Shown here: piece after piece, positions 34,044 through 44,000 of the stretch
Layout: each line of letters begins with the position of its first letter
How positions within the stretch are numbered: position 1 is the stretch's first letter
Assembly (NCBI RefSeq): GCF_026151205.1
Contig: NC_087080.1
Span: 3,141,096-3,205,095, forward strand
Reading direction: 5' to 3'
Origin: Bolinopsis microptera
Lineage: Eukaryota > Ctenophora > Tentaculata > Lobata > Bolinopsidae
DNA: 64,000 bases
Translations under genes and position numbers: made by a program
The notes under the pieces: model-generated
Seen by the model: only the letters and a program-made list of their open reading frames with translations
Told to the model about the DNA's origin: nothing
Databases searched by the model: none

Positions 34044-34808
34044 TTATGAACAGAAATACATGCGATAAAGTACATAGCCGCAACCTAAGAGTGCCCATGC
34101 AAGTAAAACTTTTGGCAATGTCTCGCACAACTTCACTTCAATGCTTATGGAAACAAGTTCATTCCATTCTTCAGTGCTGTTCACCCACGGAAACGGTGTA
34201 CCAGGAACTGGGACCCCAAGAAAATCACACAGTGGCTTCCATCCTTCCTTCACATTGAATATCAAGAGTTTTTCAGCAGGCACAGTTTCAATAACTCTTT
34301 TGTTCCAGTCTGTATACATCTGAGCTAGATCTGTTTTTGGATCGTTTGGGTCGATCCCATGGAACTTCGTATCTGCCATTATCTTATGCACCAACTGAAT
34401 TTGTGGTGGTTCAAAGAAATCCCAAAAAAGTCTCTTGATATTAGACGGAATCCAGCCAGAGCTGTTGTTGCAGCTGAAAATAGTATTTCTGGCTGATCTT
34501 GCCCACGATTCTGGGGAGTCTCTGACAGTAAGGATAACTTTTGCTTTGGGGTTCAGCTTCATAAAGGTTTGGTAAAACATATTACCGGGCTGATCTACCG
34601 TGGCTTTGAAACCTTCAAATATAGCTTCGATAGCCTCTTCATTTTCAACGTCCTGCAAAATGGCTCTGAAATGGTGATTACGGTCGGGATGATTGGACGT
34701 CTCCTTCATATGATGACACGGAGTAAACCCCAACTCCTCCAAAGCCAACTTCATGGACATTGTACCGGTTCTCCCCAATCCCGTCCCGATTACTTGCATA
34801 CTCGTCAT
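34044..34808 (-). CDS. Sulfotransferase-like P-loop protein, array member 2
   Basis: Intronless, 254 aa. P-loop VIGTGLGRTGTMSMKLALEE, then GFTPCHHMKE, VILTVRDSPESWARSARNTI and the conserved C-terminal half TDLAQMYTDWNKRVIE...EGWKPLCDFLGVPVPGTPFP. A hydrophobic tail (VLLAWALLGCGYVLY) suggests tail anchoring. Same orientation and same single-exon structure as its neighbours, consistent with tandem duplication of one founder. Confidence 0.9.
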   Translation of the reverse strand: MTSMQVIGTGLGRTGTMSMKLALEELGFTPCHHMKETSNHPDRNHHFRAILQDVENEEAIEAIFEGFKATVDQPGNMFYQTFMKLNPKAKVILTVRDSPESWARSARNTIFSCNNSSGWIPSNIKRLFWDFFEPPQIQLVHKIMADTKFHGIDPNDPKTDLAQMYTDWNKRVIETVPAEKLLIFNVKEGWKPLCDFLGVPVPGTPFPWVNSTEEWNELVSISIEVKLCETLPKVLLAWALLGCGYVLYRMYFCS

Positions 34809-35329
34809 ATTACCAGAGCATTAATTTCAACCTGATGTTAGTTGTGAAAGTAATGCTCATCTCGTAAAAGTGAAAAACATCAAATCTCAAGAGAAGAAAT
34901 TCAAAATAGAAATAAAGTCGGTAAGTATAAAACTTAAAAAGAGCAGATGTGAAGTTTCGGTTGTGCTACATTAGTCCTAATGAAATACGCTATCAGATTG
35001 CACTGAAAGATAAATATTGTCTGCACTGAAAGATAAATATTGTTTGCATCAACTTATCGGATGACAGTCTGCTTAACCCTGGCGAATCGTATGATAAGTT
35101 TACATTTTAGAGGCTTACATCGCCCAATTTGGCAAATATCCTAATTAAAAATTGTCATAGCTTTACAAATTGTCATGGCTTTGATAATCTAATCGCTCAA
35201 ATACATATCAATTTAATTCCTAGTCTGCTATTAATGCATTACGTCTTAAGGATGTAAAATAATCAAATTTGTATTATAATCGAGCATAAAAATCGAGCAT
35301 AAAAATCGAGCATAAAAATGACCATACCA
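34809..35329. other. Spacer between sulfotransferase genes
   Basis: AT-rich, with three copies of AAAATCGAGCAT at 35277-35316 and a duplicated CACTGAAAGATAAATATTGT near 35001. No gene. Confidence 0.6.
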
Positions 35330-36082
35330 CTAGAATCCTACAAGAAGGTAATACCCGCAAGCAAATATGAGTCCAGCCACTACGACTCTAGTCAGAGCAT
35401 TCAATATGTTTCCCTTCATCATTCCAGAAACTTTATTCTGCCACTGCTCCGTGCTGTTCACCCTGGGAAACGGTGTATCAGGAACTGGGACCCCAAGAAA
35501 ATAACACAGTGGCTTCCATCCTTCCTTCACATTGAATATCAAGAGTTTTTCAGCAGGCACAGTCTCAATAACTCTGTTGTTCCAGTCTGTGTACATCTGA
35601 GCTAGATCAGTATCCGGATCAGTAGGAGCGACTCCGTGGACACTTTGCTTTTCCATTATCTTGTGTATTAAGTAGAGGTGAATTGGCATAAACATTTGGA
35701 ACATGAAGACTTTCAGTTGTGACACGAGCCAATTAGCTTGGTTCGCACTGAAAATAGTGTCGCCTGAAGATTTAGCCCAAGCTTCCGGAGAATCTCGTAC
35801 ATTGAGGATCACCTTAGCATCTGGATTCAGTTTCATCAACTCCTCATAGAACATACATCCCGGATAGTCTACCGCTGCGACAAAATCTTTGAATACCGCT
35901 TTAATGGATTCCTCGACTTCCTTGTCTTTCAATATGTTATTGAAATATTTAAAACATCCTTCTTGCCCAAACGTGACCACCATGTGATGGCATGGTCCGA
36001 AACCAATTTCTTCCAGAGCTAACTTCATGGACATGGTTCCCGTCCTTCCCAACCCTGCTCCTATTACTTGGAGGTTTGTCAT
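35330..36082 (-). CDS. Sulfotransferase-like P-loop protein, array member 3
   Basis: Intronless, 250 aa. P-loop VIGAGLGRTGTMSMKLALEE at residues 6-25, GFGPCHHM, VILNVRDSPEAWAKSSGDTI, TDLAQMYTDWNNRVIE, FLGVPVPDTPFPRVN, and a C-terminal hydrophobic helix (VVVAGLIFACGYYLLVGF). The start ATG at 36080-36082 begins directly before the P-loop as in the other two copies. Transfer of sulfate from PAPS to a small acceptor is expected for the fold, with membrane attachment; the acceptor is unknown. Confidence 0.9.
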   Translation of the reverse strand: MTNLQVIGAGLGRTGTMSMKLALEEIGFGPCHHMVVTFGQEGCFKYFNNILKDKEVEESIKAVFKDFVAAVDYPGCMFYEELMKLNPDAKVILNVRDSPEAWAKSSGDTIFSANQANWLVSQLKVFMFQMFMPIHLYLIHKIMEKQSVHGVAPTDPDTDLAQMYTDWNNRVIETVPAEKLLIFNVKEGWKPLCYFLGVPVPDTPFPRVNSTEQWQNKVSGMMKGNILNALTRVVVAGLIFACGYYLLVGF

Positions 36083-36927
36083 TCTTTCACTTTGTCAATG
36101 CTTAAACGCTGCTGGGAATTAATATGTCAGGTATTTAATGTTGTTAATCAATACCTTACGTTGATAAGTTAATAGATAGGTCAGATAAATACTAAACAAA
36201 AACTAAATCGAAAAATTAAAATTGACATCAAATTCTTGAGCTGACGAAATTGAGCAAGGACTTGATAAAGATTGGCAAATAAAATCGTATTTTGGGAGTT
36301 ACATATTTTTGTCATATGGAACATGAAAATTGAAAATTATGTTTTTTTTCCTTCCCTTTTAACCCTTGCCAGTTTGTTGCCAAAAATTAAAAATTACATC
36401 ACTAAGCATGGTGCAATGAAAACTATGTCAAGATATGATATTTTTGCCTTCGTTGCTGAGCAAGAGATAAAGAGAGGTATTAGGTAACACGCACAGAAAA
36501 AACGTTTATAAACGTATAAATACCAAACAAACACAATTATCATTAAGACTAGGAACTAGAAAGTCAATGACAAACTCATTATTCAATTTACAATTTACAT
36601 CACTTCCTAGTATAGTCTTAATATGGTAGTTTCAGACGGTAAATACAGGAAAACTGCACTTAAGCTTAGACTCGTGATTCTGAAAATTCGCATGTCAAAT
36701 ATTTGTTGCCATAACATGCAGAAAAAAAAACGAAACTTTTAAAAACATGAAAACAATGTAATATTTAGTGAGCACAGATTGTCTTTTATTTCTGCCGTCT
36801 AGAAAATTACGTGTAAAATTACAATGTGTAACTTCACATTATTCTCCATAACAGCTGGCCTGCTTATTGAAAAGGTTTGCAGTTATTTCACGAGGCGCAG
36901 CCGAGTCCAATAACTGGTGTTATTTTA
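36083..36927. other. 5' flank of the sulfotransferase array
   Basis: AT-rich; should hold the promoter of array member 3. No gene or clear element. Confidence 0.4.
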
Positions 36928-37082
36928 CAGGGTGGGCCAAAAGTCAGTGGGCATACGTTGGCCCTAATAGCTCAGTCACTGAGTGCCCAATTGAAATAAT
37001 TCTTTCTGGTATGACTTACTATCACCACTGGTTCGGAGAATTTGTCATTGTCTGCGCAGCAGAGTCCGATAACTGGTGTTAT
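36928..37082. mobile_element. MITE end related to the element at 3327
   Basis: CAGGGTGGGCCAAAAGTCAG followed by GGGCATACGTTGGCCCTAAT and TATGACTTACTATCACCACT matches the left half of the 3327-3860 MITE. It is flanked by ~25-bp direct repeats containing GAGTCC(A/G)ATAACTGGTG (36903 and 37062). Only one terminus is present. Confidence 0.6.
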
Positions 37083-38794
37083 CGTATTATACACGCAGTT
37101 TGATTCGCGAATAAGTTCACGCTAATTCTGGTGTTATAATTAGTGCGATTAGTTTTTAATCGCATCGACGATGCTGTCAATTCACAATCGCTCTAAAAAC
37201 AATCAAACAATGCAATATGTTTTATTCGCACTCCATCTCAGGCCTAAAGTTTCAAAATTTAAAGTTAGCCTGGAGGAGCAAACACCGAAAAAAAATTCGG
37301 TGCGATAAAAATTTCAGTGGCCGTCAAATAAGCCGAAAGTGAAGTTTGATTAAAAAGCTTCAAGTTCAAGTTACAGATCAAATAAAATGGATCGTAATAT
37401 TGTTTATTACGGCATGATCTCATTTTATAAAATTAAGTATGTATGAACTCCCATCAATTGCTGTGAAATGCTCAGCCGTCCATTATCAGGTCGATTTGAT
37501 TCTTGGGATGATAATATTTCCAAGCAGCTGTTAAATGCACCACAACACGGCAGCAAACAACCATCGGGCCTGTATCAAAAGAAAAAGAAGCGGCCGGTCA
37601 CACTAAGCTTTATATAATAATAGGGTCTTGTGATTCACACGATCAGTGACATTACATTATTGTCTTTATTGAGCTATATTATTACAGTCGTGCAGCTAAT
37701 GTAGACTTAGCGTTTGAGCAGCAAATTGCGGAACACGATATTCAGACTTTCAGATAATCAATTAGTTTTATATTATCCATCTCCCTGCTTGGTCACAAGT
37801 TTTATTTAGCCCGGAGGGCGGAGAAGGAAAGTCCGAAAAAATCATCCTAATCATTCATTCACAGGGAATACAACGTCTTAGAATCTCGCTACGCATTTCC
37901 TACTTTAGGTGTGGGATTTAGCGATTCCACAACTGCGAGCCAGTTTAGAAGTAGAAGTAAATGAAACTAAAATAATTCACAGTTCAGAAAACAGAAAGGT
38001 AATATGATTATTAGCACAAGAAAGTCTACCAGGATTAGTTAATACAACTTCGTTTGACTACGACAGCCTCATTTCTAAATTACATTCCAAAATCGTAAAC
38101 CTATGGCGAGGGCCTCATCCTTAAAATAATATCATAGCAGTCAATACTGATATCATGATATGGATCACTGACTATTTGTCAGCTAGCACATACCTAAGAT
38201 GTGATTCTAGATTATGGATACAAATTCTTAATCATTGTCTCAATTTATTTCGTCATATTTTCGAAAAGTCCTAATGATGCAAAAATTCAATGCCATTATA
38301 AATCGTTCGGAAAATGAAGAATCCACTTTCCAAGAATCCTGTAACTAACAAAATTTTAACAAATTCACTCAACATCACAAAGTACTTGATTTCACAGAGC
38401 TTCAGGGTTATGATCGGACGTTGCTAAAAGCTGATTGGTTGGTAAATGTGACGTCACAGTGACGTCACAGTGACGTGTCTCACCTTCCCACCAGTATCCA
38501 AGTCAGGGAACAGTTTATAAAGAATTTTATAAGAAAGTCACAAAGTGACTCCCTTCCTTCCTGATGAAAAACTTCTGACACTCAATGTGAAGGAAGGAAG
38601 GACGTTTGAATTGAAGCTGTGAATATATCGTTTTCTTATCGAGCGTAGAGTGATTAATCATCGTGTGATAACATTGAGTTATCTACTGCCAGTACACTAT
38701 TTCGAAGTCTTGATGCCGTTAAAGTCCACCTTGATGCCGTTAAACTTTAAAGTCCACCTTGATGCCGTTAAAGTCCACCGCTTATATTAGTATA
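37083..38794. other. Intergenic region without a recognised gene
   Basis: No coding region seen. It contains the CRE-like cluster (38449) and, at 38705-38778, three to four tandem copies of CTTGATGCCGTTAAAGTCCA. An inverted CTTCCTTCCT/AGGAAGGAAG pair lies near 38550-38605. Confidence 0.5.
38449..38478. promoter_or_regulatory. Three CRE-like sites at 11-bp spacing
   Basis: TGACGTCA at 38449 and 38460 and TGACGTGT at 38471, one helical turn apart. TGACGTCA is the consensus palindrome for CREB/ATF-type bZIP factors. The cluster lies 3' of the GPCR, so which promoter it would serve is unknown; it may simply be a short tandem repeat. Confidence 0.4.
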
Positions 38795-39881
38795 TTAGCT
38801 TGGACTATCAACAACCTCTCGTACCCTACCCAGTGATGATAAGTGGTCCAATGTTGCAGACACAGAGTAAGCCTTTGTCCTAAGGAAACTCCTGAAGCTT
38901 GGTACAGTCAGACAATAAATGTAAAAATTGGACACTATGTTGAGAGTGGTCAGAAATTCCGTAATTCGTCTCAAAGCAATCCCTTCATCAACACCAGACG
39001 TAATGTTGATGTTAAACAGAAAAGCCACCAACACTACCCATAACGGGACGATGGAAATGCAGTAAACCACCGCTGTTACCATAACTGTAACCAAACCGTG
39101 CCACTGTCTTCTCCCTCCACTGCGTCGTGATACCCTCCTAGATTTCACCAAGTAGCACGATGTTGCAGAGGTAGTGACAATAACCAGTAATATAGGAAGG
39201 AGAACTGTCAACACAAGGGAAGCTTTAGTTATTATCATGATCCACACAGAAGAAACACCAAGTGTGATGTGATAAACTGAGTAGTTAAAGTAAATGGTCT
39301 GGTTATCAGAGAGACGGAGAGCAGGGTACCACAAGGATACCACCCAAACAACACCGCACATGACATGAACCCTTCTCTTCAGCCAGTCAGTTGTCTGTGC
39401 AGGGTACTTTAGCAGCAGTATTTTAGTTGTTGTTAGAACACAAATCAGCATGTTACTGACCTGGAAACTGACAATGTTAAGGAAGAAAACAACATATCCC
39501 AGTGTTTCTCCGAAGATCCATCTCTTTGTGATGAGGGAGACTGTAGTTGGCAGGACGAACACAATGGACCTCAACAAATCAGACCGCTATATGCTGGATT
39601 ATTACAACAACGTATCTGTTGAGCTTCAAAGCGTTGTACCCCACAGAGGCTACCAAGATGAAGATGTCTCCGATGAGCGATGATAGAAAAGCTATGAGGA
39701 AATACAGGATCCAAGCATATTCTTCAGCAGAAGATTCGATCTGATGTTGCGTATTTCTGGAGATCATGATTGGTGCGCTTTGAAATAATCTAGTGAGAAA
39801 TAATGAGAGTACGATAATAATTTGAAACATTTCAAGAAACTTATAGTTAACGAAGATAAAATTACAACATCTGGGTCGCAT
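38795..39881 (-). pseudogene. Class A (rhodopsin-like) GPCR with one frameshift in TM2
   Basis: The first frame (39579-39881) has a possible signal peptide from an internal Met (MFQIIIVLSLFLTRLFQSAP), TM1 (WILYFLIAFLSSLIGDIFIL) and the start of TM2 (IIQHIAV), then stops. The second (38795-39577) resumes without a gap at SDLLRSIVFVLP, the rest of the TM2 block, and continues through TM3-TM7 to a C-terminal tail. The junction (39577-39581) needs a net one- or two-base indel to restore an AVSDLL motif. TM7 reads NIVSNFYIYCLTVPSFRSFL, an NPxxY-like variant. The DRY motif after TM3 is replaced by TKILLLKYP and the usual TM3 cysteine is not seen. Ligand unknown. It is a pseudogene or a sequence error. 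Confidence 0.75.
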
Positions 39882-41052
39882 GATGAAAGTTCAAATAATA
39901 AATAAGATGTAATTGTAACGATGTGTTCGAGGTCGCGAAAATGGAGCTACAGTAACAGCTTTGATCACTAACAAAATTAAAAGTTATCAATATTGCTGAC
40001 TCCGTCTATAAAAAGTTGTTAAAATTGCCGACATTATACCACTGATCCATTCTAGTCTCTACAAAAATTATCGTTTAAAACATCGAGGGACAGCTGCGCG
40101 AGTGAAAGGCTCAACAGTCCATTTAAAATGTTTTGTAGCTTTTAAATCGCTGCCAAATAACGAACAGCTGGGCCAACAACACCGTCAGTGGCTGGTCAAC
40201 ACTTACCAAATGGTTCTGTCAGTCAAGTTCATTAGTCTGGTAGTTAATGTCTGCTGCATAGTGTGATGTTTCAGATATGTCAAAGTTGTTTGAAGCAAAT
40301 GCCAACGAAATTTACAAAAAAAAACATCATAAAAGTCTATTAAAATAGTTAACAGAACATATGTATCATGTTTTTAGCACCTGTTACAAGTTAACACAGG
40401 TTCGAAATCATCGAGGCGAGGTATAGTCCAGAGCCCTTTTGTTAGAAAGATAAACGTATTATGACTTGCATTATGTGCTCTGGTCTATAATTTATCAGAA
40501 TAATTTTCAGCAGGTGTTGACGATGATTAACACATGTTTATTGAAAGCTTCTACAAGTTAAACTATCTATATGTTTTTAACCAACTCCATTCAACATTCA
40601 GCAGGTGGTTGAGCTGTTAGATGGGTCAGATCATGTTTCTAGAGCCCTTAAGATCTATGGCGGACACAAGAGGTGTTAGATATTTATACCTGATTCTTAC
40701 GAATCTTACGAATAGACGAAACAAAGACGCGAAAAAGAAACATTAGAACAAAACAGTAATATCTTAATTCTTAAAAACCAAACACAATACAAGACTGCAC
40801 CGCAAAATGCTCGTGATTTTCTGAGCTTTGAAATCAATGAAGTAAAGAATATACATTTTGTTTGAAAACAGAGGACGATACAATGCCGCAACGACCGAAA
40901 CAACAACTCACCTAACTTAACCTTAATGCGGATTGAGGAAGTTTAGCACTCATCATGGTTTTCAGAGCTTTGAAATCATTGAAGTAAGGAATATATATTT
41001 TGTTATGAACACAACACAAGTTTACAACTTTACAACAACCGCACAAACTAAC
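39882..41052. other. Region that should hold the last urea-transporter exon(s)
   Basis: SLC14 proteins continue past the last exon identified (41053), so a further exon is expected here or beyond, but none could be placed with confidence. A partial duplication is visible: 40811-40870 and 40960-41030 share GAGCTTTGAAATCA(A/T)TGAAGTAA, and the second copy resembles the 3' end of exon 41053-41235. Confidence 0.4.
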
Positions 41053-44000
41053 CTGAGTGAACTCCAATGACGAAGTAGAGCCCAGAAATGCTCATCATGG
41101 TGAAGACCGAGGGGAATATAAGGAGTTTAATTGAGACAGTAGTCCAGAGGGGGGAAAGGAGGATAGCACTGACTGCTCCTGCAACTGCTCCTATCCACGC
41201 CATTAGGCAGGAGATCGGCGAAGTTATCAGTAACCCTGGGGTTAATCAGCGTCAGTGAGGGATTACAAAAGTAGTATCAGTTGTTTCCTTGAGATGAGAT
41301 GATGTTAATACGTCAAACAACCAATTGTGTTCTTGATGTTCAAGACACAATCTCAGTTCATACAATAATGGAGCACAGAAGAACGCAGAACTAAAAGTAT
41401 TGGTAAATGTTGACAAACATATAGTGAGTGGGATGATAAACTAGAAGTGTTGGTAAATGTTGACAAACCTATAGTGAGTGGGATGATAAACTAAAAGTGT
41501 TGGTAAATGTTGACAAACCTATAGTGAGTGAAATGATAAACTAAAAGTGTTGGTAAATGTTGACAAACCTATAGTGAGTGGGATGATAAACTAGAAGTGT
41601 TGGTAAATGTTGACAAACCTATAGTGAGTGGGACGATAAACTAGAAGTGTTGGTAAATGTTGACAAACCTATAGTGAGTGGGACGATAAACTAGAAGTGT
41701 TGGTAAATGTTGACAAACCTATAGTGAGTGGGATGATAAACTAAAAGTGTTGGTAAATGTTGACAAACCTATAGTGAGTGGGATGATAAACTAGAAGTGT
41801 TGGTAAATGTTGACAAACCTATAGTGAGTGGGATGATAAACTAAAAGTGTTGGTAAATGTTGACAAACATATAGTGAGTGGGATGATAAACTAGAAGTAT
41901 TGGTAAATGTTGACAAACCTATAGTGAGTGGTATGATAAACTAGAAGTGTTGGTAAATGTTGACAAACCTATAGTGAGTGGTATGATAAACTAGAAGTGT
42001 TGGTAAATGTTGACAAACCTATAGTGAGTGGTATGATAAACTAAAAGTGTTGGTAAATGTTGACAAACCTATAGTGAGTGGTATGATAAACTAAAAGTGT
42101 TGGTAAATGTTGACAAACCTATAGTGAGTGGTATGATAAACTAAAAGTGTTGGTAAATGTTGACAAACCTATAGTGAGTGGTATGATAAACTAGAAGTGT
42201 TGGTAAATGTTGACAAACCTATAGTGAGTGGTATGATAAACTAAAAGTGTTGGTAAATGTTGACAAACCTATAGTGAGTGGTATGATAAACTAGAAGTGT
42301 TGGTAAATGTTGACAAACCTATAGTGAGTGGTATGATAAACTAGAAGTGTTGGTAAATGTTGACAAACCTATAGTGAGTGGGACGATAAACTAGAAGTGT
42401 TGGTAAATGTTGACAAACCTATAGTGAGTGGTATGATAAACTAGAAGTGTTGGTAAATGTTGACAAACCTATAGTGAGTGGGACGATAAACTAGAAGTGT
42501 TGGTAAATGTTGACAAACCTATAGTGAGTGGGATGATAAACTAGAAGTGTTGGTAAATGTTGACAAACCTATAGTGAGTGGGATGATAAACTAGAAGTGT
42601 TGGTAAATGTTGACAAACCTATAGTGAGTGGGATGATAAACTAGAAGTGTTGGTAAATGTTGACAAACCTATAGTGAGTGGGACGATAAACTAGAAGTGT
42701 TGGTAAATGTTGACAAACCTATAGTGAGTGGGATGATAAACTAGAAGTGTTGGTAAATGTTGACAAACCTATAGTGAGTGGGATGATAAACTAGAAGTGT
42801 TGGTAAATGTTGACAAACCTATAGTGAGTGGGATGATAAACTAGAAGTGTTGGTAAATGTTGACAAACCTATAGTGAGTGGTATGATAAACTAAAAGTGT
42901 TGGTAAATGTTGACAAACCTATAGTGAGTGGGATGATAAACTAGAAGTGTTGGTAAATGTTGACAAACCTATAGTAAGTGGGATGATAAACTAGAAGTGT
43001 TGGTAAATGTTGACAAACCTATAGTGAGTGGTATGATAAACTAAAAGTGTTGGTAAATGTTGACAAACCTATGGTGAGTGGTATGATAAACTAGAAGTGT
43101 TGGTAAATGTTGACAAACCTATAGTGAGTGGGATGATAAACTAAAAGTGTTGGTAAATGTTGACAAACCTATAGTGAGTGGGATGATAAACTAAAAGTGT
43201 TGGTAAATGTTGACAAACCTATAGTGAGTGGGATGATAAACTAAAAGTGTTGGTAAATGTTGACAAACCTATAGTGAGTGGGATGATAAACTAGAAGTGT
43301 TGGTAAATGTTGACAAACCTATAGTGAGTGGTATGATAAACTAGAAGTGTTGGTAAATGTTGACAAACCTATAGTGAGTGGTATGATAAACTAGAAGTGT
43401 TGGTAAATGTTGACAAACCTATAGTGAGTGGGATGATAAACTAGAAGTGTTGGTAAATGTTGACAAACCTATAGTGAGTGGTATGATAAACTAGAAGTGT
43501 TGGTAAATGTTGACAAACCTATAGTGAGTGGGATGATAAACTAGAAGTGTTGGTAAATGTTGACAAACCTATAGTGAGTGGTATGATAAACTAGAAGTGT
43601 TGGTAAATGTTGACAAACCTATAGTGAGTGGTATGATAAACTAAAAGTGTTGGTAAATGTTGACAAACCTATAGTGAGTGGGATGATAAACTAGAAGTGT
43701 TGGTAAATGTTGACAAACCTATAGTGAGTGGGATGATAAACTAGAAGTGTTGGTAAATGTTGACAAACCTATAGTGAGTGGGATGATAAACTAGAAGTGT
43801 TGGTAAATGTTGACAAACCTATAGTGAGTGGTATGATAAACTAAAAGTGTTGGTAAATGTTGACAAACCTATAGTGAGTGGGATGATAAACTAGAAGTGT
43901 TGGTAAATGTTGACAAACCTATAGTGAGTGGTATGATAAACTAGAAGTGTTGGTAAATGTTGACAAACCTATAGTGAGTGGGATGATAAACTAGAAGTGT

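Noticed and set aside
34046-34258. Plus-strand frames opposite the sulfotransferase genes (also 34569-34835, 35318-35605)
   Set aside because: Antisense shadows of strong coding frames.
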